Source: Heterostelium multicystogenum
Taxonomy: Eukaryota > Evosea > Eumycetozoa > Acytosteliales > Acytosteliaceae
Assembly (NCBI GenBank): GCA_003667245.1
Contig: RCNN01000370.1
Span: forward strand, 1 to 17,685
Direction: 5' to 3'
DNA length: 17,685 bases
Shown here: in pieces, positions 1-7,509 of the stretch
Layout of the letters: each line of letters begins with the position of its first letter
Numbering within the stretch: position 1 is the stretch's first letter
The notes under the pieces: model-generated
Databases searched by the model: none
What the model was told of the DNA's origin: nothing
The model's input: only the letters and a program-made list of their open reading frames with translations
Translations under genes and position numbers: made by a program

Positions 1-40
1 TGTGGGGAGGTTCTAGATATGGCACTGGCAGGAAGTCAGT

Positions 41-70
41 GGGATGAGGCGGGATATAGCGGGAGATAGT
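41..70. repeat. Three 10-bp tandem, helically phased repeats
   Basis: Three consecutive 10-bp units share the pattern GGGA followed by a purine-rich AT stretch and ending GC or GT: GGGATGAGGC, GGGATATAGC, GGGAGATAGT. The 10-bp period would place equivalent bases on one face of the helix. Near a transposable phage end such sites could bind transposase A or a host bending protein, but no function is shown by the sequence. Confidence 0.5.
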
Positions 71-175
71 GCGACGGGCCAGGCGGGGTAAGGGTTTGAG
101 GAAAGAGCCACCCATCAAACCGATGCCAAAGTATCGCCAAGCAATAAACAGATCAAATTCAGTTCAGGCGTTGGC

Positions 176-208
176 CTGGTGCCAATTTGGCGGAACCTTT
201 GGCACCGG
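176..208. repeat. Inverted repeat downstream of the repressor gene
   Basis: CTGGTGCCAA at 176-185 can pair with TTGGCACCGG at 199-208 (9 Watson-Crick pairs and one G-U), with a 13-nt loop. It lies just beyond the 3' end of the minus-strand repressor. It has no T-run on either strand, so it is not a standard intrinsic terminator. It could be a 3' stabilising hairpin or a protein site near the phage end. Confidence 0.4.
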
Positions 209-250
209 CCGTCAATGCCGTCGCGGTACAGTGCTATTACACCGTGTCCG

Positions 251-910
251 TTAGATCCAACCGCCAGCCCATACTACGCGGCCAATTATCTCCAGGTCGT
301 TCAACTTATCCCTGGGGACAACCATATCGCGGTAGGCCTTGTTCTCACTGATGATGTGAATAGACCCGTCGAACTGCCGCTGGAGCCTTTTCGCATAGAG
401 ATGGTCATCCAGCCGGATGACGTATACAGCCTCTCCCTCAAGCGAGCTGCGGCTGTGGTCAATCATCACAGTATCGCCATCGCTTAGAAGTCCCTCCATC
501 GAATCCCCGTCCACTCGGATTGCGGACAGTCGCGCAGAGTCCAGGCCTTGCTTGCGAAGCGAGTACGCGGTGAACGCAAGCTGGGTTAGGACAGTAGCCC
601 CTTCGCTCCAGGCGCCGTGTCCCGCACTACAGTGGGGCGTCGTACAAAGGCACGTAAGCGTACTTGTCCTCCGCAATGGACTGGGAAGCAGCTCCCTTCA
701 ACTTGTCCCCCTCGCCTGAAGCAAGCCAGCCAATGTCCGACGCCGACCGCCTTAGCGATGTCTACACACACGCGCTACCTTGGGCTCACTCTGCCCGGTC
801 AGGTAATACTCAAGGGTGCGTCGTGGGATAGCGGTAAGTCGCGCCAACTCATCGCCACTTCCCGCTATCTCAGCGCATTGCCGGATACGTTCCGCCAGCC
901 CTTCGCTCAT
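251..910 (-). CDS. c: Phage repressor, HTH plus S24 (LexA-like) peptidase domain, frameshifted
   Basis: This is the probable lysogeny repressor, acting on the operators immediately upstream. The start is ATG at 910-908, preceded on the minus strand by an AAGGGAGA ribosome site. The N-terminal ~60 residues look like a phage helix-turn-helix domain (SGDELARLTAIPRRTLEYYL), followed by a linker. The C-terminal half is an S24 peptidase fold: the catalytic Ser lies in VDGDSMEGLLSDGD and the Lys in DHLYAKRLQRQFDG, so RecA-linked self-cleavage is expected. Two single-base indels split it: an extra C at 737-738 and an extra G in the G-run at 633-636 (plus-strand bases). Removing each restores a continuous family-like protein of about 219 residues. 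It is divergent from the rightward early operon. Family assignment is firm; the symbol c follows Mu usage. Confidence 0.88.
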
Positions 911-918
911 TTCGCTTT
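910..918. promoter_or_regulatory. Operator half-site TTTCGCTTT overlapping the repressor start
   Basis: TTTCGCTTT lies across the repressor start codon and next to its ribosome site. It is the same 9-mer found at 953-970, 1033-1041 and 1050-1058. Binding here would support autoregulation of the repressor. The role is inferred from repetition and position. Confidence 0.6.
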
Positions 919-952
919 CTCCCTTGAGCTATCCGAAACGGCATCCCTGCAC

Positions 953-970
953 AAAGCGAAATTTCGCTTT
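953..970. promoter_or_regulatory. Perfect 18-bp palindromic operator
   Basis: AAAGCGAAATTTCGCTTT is a perfect inverted repeat made of two abutting copies of the 9-mer seen elsewhere in this intergenic region. It lies about 45 bp upstream of the repressor start and upstream of the early genes. The symmetry suits a dimeric HTH repressor. This is the strongest candidate main operator of the genetic switch. Confidence 0.75.
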
Positions 971-1032
971 CTCGATAAAGCCTTACAGATCAAAGAGATA
1001 GACAAAATCAACCACCATCAAGCCAAAGATGG

Positions 1033-1058
1033 AAAGCGAAAAAGCCATTTTTCGCTTT
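1033..1058. promoter_or_regulatory. Operator pair, AAAGCGAAA with 8-bp spacer and TTTCGCTTT
   Basis: AAAGCGAAA (1033-1041) and TTTCGCTTT (1050-1058) form an inverted repeat with an 8-bp spacer, versus none at 953-970. It lies just upstream of an AT-rich stretch (TATATT at 1069-1074) that may be the -10 of the early promoter, although no good -35 is seen. A repressor bound here would occlude that promoter. The different spacing may indicate different affinity or DNA looping with the 953-970 site. Confidence 0.65.
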
Positions 1059-1104
1059 ACCACATAGTTATATTGGCTATGTTTATGCCCTAGGTAACGT
1101 TAGA

Positions 1105-1134
1105 CATCCCAAAAAACCACCCTTGCCGGTGGTT
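1105..1134 (-). terminator. Minus-strand intrinsic terminator-like hairpin upstream of ner
   Basis: Read on the minus strand, AACCACC, a 6-nt loop and GGTGGTT form a 7-bp stem followed by a T-run (T6 counting stem bases), which is terminator-like. It would stop leftward transcripts coming from inside the early operon before they reach the operator region. On the plus strand the same hairpin sits in the ner leader a few bases before the start codon and has no U-tail, but could affect translation initiation. Confidence 0.5.
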
Positions 1135-1138
1135 ATGA

Positions 1139-1432
1139 ATGGACGCTAGCATGAACAAAACCGAAATCCCGCTTGACCCAACCCTGCGATGGGAATGGAT
1201 CAAATACCAACTTCGTACCCGAGGTACGTCACTCGCAATCTTGGCGCGTGAACTTGACGTTACAGATGCTGCCGTCAAGAACGCTAAGCGCACCGCATAT
1301 CCGCGAATGGAGCGAGCTATTGCCCGTGCGCTAGGCCTCAAGCCAATCGACTTGTGGCCCGAACGTTGGAACGCAAACGGCACCCCACACCGTATTCGGG
1401 TGCAGCGCGCAGAACACAACGCAAACTTCTAG
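1139..1432 (+). CDS. ner: Ner-like DNA-binding regulator (Nlp/Ner HTH family)
   Basis: This 97-residue protein is the first rightward early gene. Its helix-turn-helix region (TSLAILARELDVTDAAVKNA, about residues 28-50), followed by PRMERAIARALGLKPIDLWPERW, is the hallmark of the Ner/Nlp family (YPRxExxIAxALGxxPxxIWPSRY type). In Mu, Ner represses early and repressor transcription during lytic growth. Two starts are possible, ATG at 1139 and ATG at 1151; neither has a strong ribosome site, and Ner homologues usually begin close to the second. The frame is intact. Role is by family and position. Confidence 0.88.
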   Translation: MDASMNKTEIPLDPTLRWEWIKYQLRTRGTSLAILARELDVTDAAVKNAKRTAYPRMERAIARALGLKPIDLWPERWNANGTPHRIRVQRAEHNANF

Positions 1433-1492
1433 CCAAGAGCATAACCCAGCTTATGCCCTTCGACACCGTAAAACCGGCACGGAGGTATAAAC

Positions 1493-1935
1493 ATGCGCCG
1501 TGTAAAGGATGATCGTACGTTAGACATCTTCTCTGTCCCACAGCCAGTTTCTGGCTATCCCAGGGAAATGGCAACAATGCCGCACAGGTCAGTGAACTGA
1601 TCAGCGAGATTCTGAAAGGTTCCGATCTGGACCGTTACGAAATTGGTGCACGCATGTCTCGCTTGTCTGGCGATGACGTGAGTAAGCACATGCTTGACGC
1701 GTGGTCGAGCCCAGCCCGAACAGACCATAACCTGCCGTTCTATAGAGCCCCACTGCTTGAAGAAGTTTGTAGCAGTCACGTTTTAACCGACTGGCTGGTT
1801 GAGCAACGTGGTGGCCGCGTGGCTTACGGTCGCGATGCACTCAACGCGGAGCTTGGTCGTCTGGCGCGAGTTGCCGCTGACGCGACTAGGCAAGCACGCG
1901 AGCTTAAGAAGCTGCTGGGTGACGGCCATGCATAA
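1493..1935 (+). CDS. Conserved early protein upstream of transposase, unknown function, frameshifted
   Basis: ATG at 1493 follows an ideal ribosome site, GGAGG at 1481-1485. About 22 residues in, the frame is broken at the C-run 1559-1561 (one C missing) and then continues open to the TAA at 1935, giving about 148 residues. The protein is soluble, with no signal peptide or membrane segment, and rich in helix-forming stretches (DLDRYEIGARMSRLSGDDVS; ARVAADATRQARELKKLL at the C terminus). Its stop overlaps the presumed start of transposase A. Proteins of this kind precede A in Pseudomonas Mu-like phages, as I recall; no function is known to me. Confidence 0.75.
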
Positions 1936-3675
1936 TTGGTATTTCCGCCCGTGAATTGGCTGGTCTGCCTGGCATGCCGGGAACAGAGCGGGCTATTCAA
2001 CTGCGTGCTAAACGCGAACGATGGGAAGGCCAAGGCCGTCTTGGCAGTAAGGCCGTCGAGTATAGTTTCGCCGCACTGCCGCCAGAAACCCAAGCCGCGT
2101 TAATCGCTGCCTCTGTATCTGATGTAGCACCAGAGTGCGCGCCGCTTACCGATTTAATAACTACTCAGCGTGACGCTGTTCCGGCGTCACGCTTGAGCGA
2201 AGATCAACGCTCTGTGATGACTGCTCGCCTGGCATTCGTACGTGAAATCGAACGTATGAGCCAGACCATCAGCCAGCAACGCGCCATCGACACCCTGGTC
2301 TCTTTGGCAAAAGCTGAACAGCTCACCCCCTATTTGAATGGCCTGGTGCAGCGCGCCAACGACCGCAAGACCGGCGACCGCTCTTTGAGCGAGCGCACGC
2401 TTAAGCGTTGGCTCGCCGATTACCGCAAAGAAGGTGAAAACCGGCCTGGCACCTGCTCGCCGTCAGAAAGACATGAGCCTCCCTACATGGGCTGCGGCGT
2501 TCTTGGCCTGCTACCAGCGCCCAACCAAGCCCAGTGTCGAATCAGCCTATGCCGAGTTCGCCCTCAAGAACCCGGCCGAGCGACCAAGCATCCACGTGGT
2601 CCGCCGCTTCCTTAATAAGCTCAGCGCTGAAGCCCGCGAGCGCGGCCGTCGTACGCCGCAGGAACTCAAAGCCCTACAACCGTTCAAGCGCCGCTCTACC
2701 AAGAGCATGTACCCGTGCGACGTGTTCACCGCCGACGGGCACAAGTTCGACGCCGAGGTGTTGAATCCACGCACCGGCAAGCCTTACCGCCCGGAAGCAA
2801 CCACTGTCCTCGATGTCGCAACACGCAAAGCCTTGGGCATTTCCATTGGTGAAGCCGAGTCCACCATCGGCGTAATGGACGCACTGCGTGATGCTATGCA
2901 GCACGGCATGTTTGCCATGTTCTACGTCGACAACGGCTCAGGCTTTGCCAACGACACCGTCCGTGAAGTGGTCGACCGTCTTGGCGGCACCATGACCCAT
3001 GCGCTGCCGTACAACAGCCAGGCACGCGGCCTTATCGAGCGTTCCCACCAAACGATTTGGGTTAATGCAGCCAAAAAGCTGACCAGCTACATCGGCGCTG
3101 ACATGGACAAGCACGCGGGAACCAAAGTGCATCGGATAGGCCGCAAAGAACTGCGCGAAACCGGCCGTACCCGCCTGATTCCGACCTTTGCCGAGTTCAT
3201 GGCCGGTGTCGAATACGAAATTGAAACCTACAACAACAGCCCGCACAGGGGGTTCGCCAAATTCCGCGATCCACTGACCGGCAAGCTGCGGCACATGAGC
3301 CCGAACGAAGCGTGGGAAGCCGCACGCGCCGAGGGCTGGGAGCCAATCATTGCTCCGGCCGAGCTGCTCAACGACCTGTCGCGCCCACAAGTTATCCGCC
3401 CGACACGTCGCGGAGAAGTTACCTGGGCAGGTGAAACCTACTTCCTTGATGCCTTGCGCAGCTTTCATGGCGAAGAAATCCGTCTGGCCTACGACGTGCG
3501 TGATGCGTCCCGCGTTTGGGTCCGCACGCTTGAGGGCGACCTGATCGGTGAGGCACTGGTCGACGGCAACGCCTGCGACTACATGCCGAAAGCCATGATT
3601 GAAAAGGCCTACGACAAGCGTGAAAGCGGCCAGATGAAGCGCGCCGTAGACAAGCTCGAAACCCTGACCGGTTAA
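1928..3675 (+). CDS. A: Transposase A (MuA-like DDE recombinase), frameshifted
   Basis: This enzyme carries out DNA strand transfer for integration and replicative transposition. The start is probably ATG at 1928, overlapping the previous stop; an extra T at 1936-1937 shifts the frame. The N terminus (ISARELAGLPGMPGT) matches the Mu-type HTH domain that binds enhancer DNA. A second break, an extra A in 2427-2432, precedes the core. The catalytic DDE triad is visible: Asp in FTADGH, Asp in FYVDNGSGF, and Glu in ARGLIERSHQ 36 residues later. After this comes the mu-transposase C-terminal beta-barrel region (VIRPTRRGEVTWAGETYFL) and a basic C-terminal tail expected to contact protein B. Restored length is about 582 residues, shorter than Mu A (663) but usual for the Pseudomonas relatives. 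Confidence 0.95.
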
Positions 3676-3679
3676 ACGT

Positions 3680-3964
3680 GTGGAGATGATCGCCCCGACC
3701 ACCGCCCCATCGGCGCAACTCAGCCTTGAACAAATGGCCGACGCCCGCCGTTTCGCTGAACTGTCAGTGCCGAAGCCCAAAGCCTTCGACCTACCCACCG
3801 ACCCGACCGCCCGTTACCGCCTCTGGAATCAACTCGACGCGCGACTCACCAGCGGCGAGCCGCTGTCGCCAGAAGAGACCCAGTGGCATTCCCGCTACCC
3901 GCAGCACCCGGACTTCACCTCAATTCAGCAAATGTTCGCGTTCGCCGAGCAGGCCCGCGCTTAA
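3680..3964 (+). CDS. Small conserved early protein between A and B, unknown function
   Basis: This intact frame encodes about 93-95 residues, starting at GTG 3680 or, more likely, ATG 3686. The ribosome site is ambiguous because GGAG touches the ATG. The sequence is Pro-rich and soluble, with motifs LSLEQMADARRFAELSVP and PTARYRLWNQLDARLTSGE. It lies 5-11 bp after A and 24 bp before B, in the same transcript. I recognise no domain. Position suggests an accessory to transposition, but nothing in the sequence proves this. Confidence 0.75.
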   Translation: MEMIAPTTAPSAQLSLEQMADARRFAELSVPKPKAFDLPTDPTARYRLWNQLDARLTSGEPLSPEETQWHSRYPQHPDFTSIQQMFAFAEQARA

Positions 3965-3988
3965 CCCAAGACCTTTAGGAGTCGAATT

Positions 3989-4707
3989 ATGAGTGTTACC
4001 AAGATCGTCCCCCTGACCAACGTCGGCCTCTTGTCCGCCGCTATCGCCCGTACCCACAACCGTCCGGCCGGGTTGCCTGGCCTGGTAGTGATGTACGGCG
4101 CAAGCGGCCTTGGCAAAAGCGTTGGCGCTGCCTTCGCCGCAAACCAGCACCGTGCCTATTACGTGGAGTGCCGCGACACCTGGAGTAAAAGGCTTTCCTG
4201 CACGCCATCCTTCGCGAGATGAGCATCCAACCGGCCCCGACCATGTCGGTGATGGTCGACCAGATCGCTGAGCAGTTGTCCAAGAGCGGGCGCCCGCTGT
4301 TGATCGACGACGTGCAATACCTGCTCGAAAAAGCCGTAGCCAACGTCCTGACCGACATCTACAACGCCAGCGAAGGGACCATTGTCCTGATCGGCGAAGA
4401 ACGTGTGCCCGGTAGCCTGGCGAAGCTGGAACGCCTGCATAACCGGGTGCTGGAGTGGGTACCTGCGCAGCGCGCCACCCTGGACGATCTGCGCGCCCTG
4501 GCCGAGTCAAGCTACCCGGAATTGCACTTCGCTGATGATTTGCTGGATGACCTGCGCAAGAAGGTGAATGGCTGCCTGCGTCGTGTAGCGGTCAACCTTT
4601 ACAAGGTCCACAGCGAAGCCCGCGCCCGCTGCATTGACCGTATCGATCTGGCTGGCTGGGGCTCCGATAGCTGGTTCACCGGCGAAGCGCCGTCGCGGAG
4701 GGCTTGA
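3989..4707 (+). CDS. B: Transposition ATPase B (MuB-like AAA+), frameshifted
   Basis: ATP-dependent DNA-binding protein that selects target DNA, stimulates transposase A and underlies target immunity in Mu. ATG 3989 has TAGGAG seven to nine bases upstream. Walker A is GASGLGKS (about residues 37-44) and Walker B is RPLLIDDVQYL; the sensor region is GTIVLIGEERVPGSL. The C-terminal part is a helical MuB-like domain ending in GWGSDSWFTGE. One A is missing from the A-run 4187-4190, breaking the frame between the Walker motifs. Restored length is about 239 residues. It lacks the N-terminal HTH extension of Mu B (312 residues), which seems normal for this branch. Confidence 0.93.
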
Positions 4708-4710
4708 GGG

Positions 4711-5325
4711 ATGCCTAGAGCAAGAGCAGATCTGGTGATGGTCGGCGGCAAAACCCCACGCCAGCATATTTTGGAGGCCATTCGCGCCGTAAACGTCAGC
4801 CCTAAAGAATTGACGACATATACCGTGGCGCGCAAATCGAACCAGGATGATGAAGCAGTACGCGCTTATTTCCGAGATATGGAAAAGGCAGGAATCGTCA
4901 AGCAAGGTACGAAGCATCGGTCGATTCGATGCCGAGTGGTCCCTTCTTAAAGACGAAGGTGTCGAAGCGCCCCGCGTCACCCGTAATGGCAAGGTTTCGA
5001 CCTATGCAGCTGGGGCTGAAAAACATCTGGCGGGCGTTGCGCATCCTTGGCGAATTCAGCGCTGCCGAGGCCTCAGTCGCAGCCAGTGTCAACGGCGTGT
5101 CGATCAGTGAGTTTGGCGCTCATGTGTATTTGTCAGGGCTGACAAAGGCTGGGCTACCTGACCCGCAGGGGCGGCACCGCTGGATTCAAAACTCGCTTCC
5201 GCTTGATCCCCTCAAAGTACACCGGGCCTAAACACCCGATCTACCAGCGCGACTTCGACCAGGTCTATGACCCGAACCTGGACCAGGTGGTTTGGCGCAA
5301 GGCTGACCAGGCGGTGACCAATTGA
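4711..5325 (+). CDS. Conserved early protein, possible winged-helix DNA-binding protein, frameshifted
   Basis: ATG 4711 follows GAGGG and lies 3 bp after the B stop. Three single-base insertions (GG 4906-4907, GGGG 5012-5015, GGG 5151-5153) split a continuous protein of about 204 residues. N-terminal residues (GGKTPRQHILEAIRA...) and DEAVRAYFRDMEKAGIVKQ resemble a winged-helix fold. A second similar helical unit follows the linker (NIWRALRILGEFSAAEASVA, then HVYLSGLTKAG), suggesting two tandem wHTH domains. The C terminus is polar, with KHPIYQRDFDQVYDPNL. Function is not known; a DNA-binding role in early regulation or transposition is inference from fold-like features only. Confidence 0.7.
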
Positions 5326-5705
5326 ACAGGTCAACCACCTTGCAGCTTGGGGCCAGGACGCGCCGTTGTTCGTACGCCTGCTCGCCGCCGAAGTCGCTGC
5401 CACCAACAAGACCAAGGCCAGCCAGCGTATCGGCATGAGCCGCACGGCCGTCAGCCTGACCCTTTCCAACCGCTATGCGTCGCCCAGCATGGCGGGTGTT
5501 GAGCGGCGGGTAATGGAAACCCTGGGGCGCATTGAATGTGTCGCCCTGGACGAGACCGTTACCACGGACCAGTGCCAAAGCTACCGCGAAAAACCGGCCC
5601 CACCCACAAACCCGCAGGCGATGCAAGCACTGGCGCGCCTGCCAACACTGCCCAATCAACCCCGACTGCTGCAACCAGGAGAACGCCCATGCTCGCCTCC
5701 ATTAA
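5314..5705 (+). CDS. Small HTH regulator with C-terminal Cys cluster, frameshifted
   Basis: The frame is open from 5318 after a TGA; the start is uncertain, probably GTG at 5314 with one extra A at 5320-5321. The protein, about 130 residues, has a helix-turn-helix (KTKASQRIGMSRTAVSLTLS, then NRYASPSMAGVERRVMETLG) like LacI- or Cro-type motifs. After an extra A at 5625-5626 the frame resumes as HWRACQHCPINPDCCNQENA, a Cys-rich tail suited to zinc or an iron-sulfur centre. It overlaps the end of the preceding gene and the start of the next. It is probably a DNA-binding regulator in the early operon; the target is unknown. Confidence 0.75.
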
Positions 5706-6011
5706 CCGCACGCAATTGAAAGTCCTGACCCCAACGCTGGCAGACCGTCTGCGGGTGTTCAACGCCGCCGCCCGCAACTTGCAGGCCCACGGCATCCGTG
5801 TGCAGGGCTTTCATCCGGCTGATAACCGCCTGGTGATAACTCCAGAAGCGGGTCAGCGCCTGATCAACTAGGCCATACCGAGGGCTATCAACGCCATGGC
5901 ACGGCCGGTAGCACCCGTTTCTACGTGCAGTTCCAGGGCGTGACCCTGGAGTGGCGCGAACCCATCAGCGCCTCCCGTCCTGCCGACTGGTCGCGTCAGA
6001 CTCTCCACTGA
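5689..6011 (+). CDS. Small conserved early protein, unknown function, frameshifted
   Basis: ATG 5689 has AGGAGA at 5677-5682 and overlaps the preceding gene by 17 bp. The first 60 residues (RTQLKVLTPTLADRLRVF, then HGIRVQGFHPADNRLVITPE) are followed by an early stop, created by one missing base near 5868. The frame then continues as GYQRHGTAGSTRFYVQFQGV to a TGA at 6009-6011, about 107 residues in all. The alternating hydrophobic pattern suggests a small alpha/beta protein. No domain is recognised. It is followed 11 bp later by the DUF3164 gene, in one operon. Confidence 0.7.
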
Positions 6012-6022
6012 GGAACCTTGCA

Positions 6023-6643
6023 ATGACACAACAACAAACTATCCCCAAAGGCTATCGCGTCGACGCGCAAAAGCGACTGAATCCCGGAAAGCATGATCAA
6101 GCCTATCGACCTGGAGCGGGATGCCTTGGTGCTTGGCCTGGTGGAAAAAGCCCGCGCCGCCAGCGACGTGCTGGCGAAATTCAAGGCCTCGGCTTTCGGT
6201 GATATTGAAGCCTTTGTCGAACTCAGCGCCGAGCAGTACGGCGCCCAGATCGGCGGGAAGAAGGGAAATGTCAGCCTGATCAGCTTCGATGGGCGTTTCA
6301 AGATCATGCGTGCCGTACAGGAAAGCATCGCTTTCGACGAACGCCTCCAGGCTGCGCGGGCATTGATTGACGAATGCCTGCGGGACTGGACCACCGGGGC
6401 ACGCCCGAAGTGGTCACGCTGGTAAATGATGCCTTCCGGACTGACCAAAAAGGCGACATCCGCACAGCCCGCGTCCTGGCGTTGCGCCGTATGGAAATTA
6501 CCGATGAACGCTGGCAGCGCGCCATGCAAGCCATCGGCGACGCCTGCCAGGTGGTTGGCTCCAAGTCCTACATCCGCGTGTATCAGCGTGTTGGTGATAC
6601 CGACCAGTACGAGCCCATCAGCCTTGATATTGCGGGGGTGTGA
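6023..6643 (+). CDS. DUF3164 family protein, frameshifted
   Basis: ATG 6023 follows GAGGAA at 6010-6015. The protein, about 206 residues, matches the DUF3164 pattern common in Mu-like phages: MIKPIDLERDALVLGLVEKA, GDIEAFVELSAEQYG, GGKKGNVSLISFDGR, FDERLQAARALIDECL, RWQRAMQAIGDACQVVGSKS and a C terminus with YIRVYQRVGDTDQYEPI. Two indels break it: an extra A at 6080-6081 and a missing G near 6407. Family function is unknown; its constant place after A/B suggests a role in early DNA metabolism or transposition. The next gene starts one base after its stop. Confidence 0.92.
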
Positions 6644-6644
6644 C

Positions 6645-6810
6645 ATGGGTGTACTGACAGCAAATGAAATGGCCGGAAACCACCTTGTTGGACCTGCTAA
6701 ACGATGCAGAGGAAAGCACAACTGAAACTTTTGACCTTGTGCATCTGGAACTTAACTCCGGCCGCAGTTACGTGGTGGCGGTGATCCATGGCGAACCTGA
6801 TTCAGGTTGA
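6645..6810 (+). CDS. Small early protein, unknown function, frameshifted
   Basis: ATG 6645 sits immediately after the DUF3164 stop, with GGGGGTG upstream. A single extra base at 6675-6676 (GG) breaks the frame. Restored, it reads MGVLTANEMAETT..., an acidic protein of about 54 residues ending SYVVAVIHGEPDSG with a TGA at 6808-6810. It overlaps a still smaller frame starting at 6788. No domain is recognisable. The tight spacing and the clean restoration by one base support it as a real gene. Confidence 0.6.
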
Positions 6811-6859
6811 TTCCATTGCCGAGGAAATCCAACGCCTAAAACAGCGGATGGAGGCCTGA
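6788..6859 (+). CDS. Possible 23-residue leader-like peptide
   Basis: ATG 6788 opens a short frame (MANLIQVDSIAEEIQRLKQR then MEA) ending at TGA 6857-6859. It overlaps the previous gene and its last codons form the GGAGG ribosome site of the next gene (ATG 6862), so translation could be coupled. The heptad-like AEEIQRLKQRMEA looks like a short amphipathic helix. It is too short for the usual size cut-offs. No clear ribosome site is seen, so this is only a candidate. Confidence 0.4.
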   Translation: MANLIQVDSIAEEIQRLKQRMEA

Positions 6860-6861
6860 TC

Positions 6862-7279
6862 ATGCAGCGCTATCACGACACTCGCAGCGGATCCGCTGCC
6901 GATGCATTCGCCGCAACACGACACCGAGCGCGCCAACCTCGACCGCCTGACTGCTGAGTTCCTGGCTCGCGGCGGCAAGGTCAGCAAGTCGGTCACCAGA
7001 TGAGCAGCGCTCCGGCGACGTTCACCATCAACCCGGAGCGGTCGCCAGTTTATGCCCATCTTTTTTGCGGCTGCGCCCCCTGTGGCAGCACCTGAGGCAG
7101 TGGTGCTAGCGGAGATCGAAGGTTCTTTCCCGGACGCCGACAAGCACGCGGCATTGATCATGGCCGATGCGGCCATGGGCAACTCGCCAAAGTGGATCGC
7201 ACGCAAGCACCACATGACCGAGAAATACGTACGTCAGGTCGCCCGCGACTACCACATCACCTTCCACTCTCAGCGATAG
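6862..7279 (+). CDS. Conserved early protein with C-terminal HTH-like region, frameshifted
   Basis: ATG 6862 has GGAGG at 6850-6854, good spacing. The frame is broken by three indels (an extra base near 6905-6912, a missing G near 6988, an extra T in the T-run 7061-7066). Pieces read in order: MQRYHDTRSGSAADAF; DTERANLDRLTAEFLARGGK; the central segment SAPATFTINPERSPVYAHLF; and a C-terminal half with GSFPDADKHAALIMADAAMG and SPKWIARKHHMTEKYVRQVA. The last region resembles a helix-turn-helix. About 139 residues. I recall similar proteins from Pseudomonas Mu-like phages, annotated as hypothetical. A regulatory or DNA-binding job is inferred from the HTH-like part only. Confidence 0.75.
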
Positions 7280-7286
7280 GAGGCCC

Positions 7287-7509
7287 ATGGCCAAGATCAC
7301 CATCACCCTAGAAGACCGCCGCGAAGGCAACGGCAAGCCATCGGTAGCCGTCGATATGACAGGTGTACCGACTACGAACCTCGGCACACCTCGCCAGACG
7401 GAAGCTGTACGTATCTTCAACAAGCTGTTCGACCTGGTCGCCAGCGAAAAAGATGTTGGGCGCCATTCCTGCCTGCCGCTGGCAACCCACCACAACAACT
7501 CTTCACTAA
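7287..7509 (+). CDS. Small conserved early protein, unknown function, frameshifted
   Basis: ATG 7287 follows TAGGAGG at 7277-7283, the stop codon of the previous gene forming part of the ribosome site. The protein starts MAKITITLEDRREGNGKPSV, a beta-rich N terminus usual in this phage group, then a helical stretch RQTEAVRIFNKLFDLVASEK. As it stands the frame runs to 7598, but one extra G in the G-run 7458-7460 explains this: without it the protein ends in Leu-His and TAA at 7507-7509, about 73 residues. That stop codon lies directly against the hammerhead ribozyme core, exactly as in the DUF2786 gene, which supports the shorter reading. Function unknown. Confidence 0.75.

Larger units (their letters stand above)
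1..250. other. Non-coding left end of the transposable phage (probable)
   Basis: No convincing gene is seen here. The window starts with TGT, the terminal triplet typical of Mu-like phage ends, and the repressor gene ends about 250 bp in, as is usual for the left end of B3/D3112-type phages. Three 10-bp units, GGGATGAGGC, GGGATATAGC and GGGAGATAGT, follow one another at 41-70 and could be protein-binding sites such as transposase sites. An imperfect inverted repeat lies at 176-208. That position 1 is the exact phage end is inference; no host flank or target duplication is visible. Confidence 0.4.

Noticed and set aside
69..487. Short plus-strand open frames at the left end
   Set aside because: They are antisense to the repressor or lie in the phage end, with no ribosome site or recognisable protein.
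1097..1528. 12-bp direct repeat ACGTTAGACATC at 1097-1108 and 1517-1528, flanking ner
   Set aside because: Several 12-mer pairs are expected by chance in 17.7 kb, and the copies have no symmetry or shared flanks.
2938..3798. Long minus-strand open frame opposite the transposase
   Set aside because: It is a shadow of the GC-rich transposase gene, with no family resemblance and no ribosome site.
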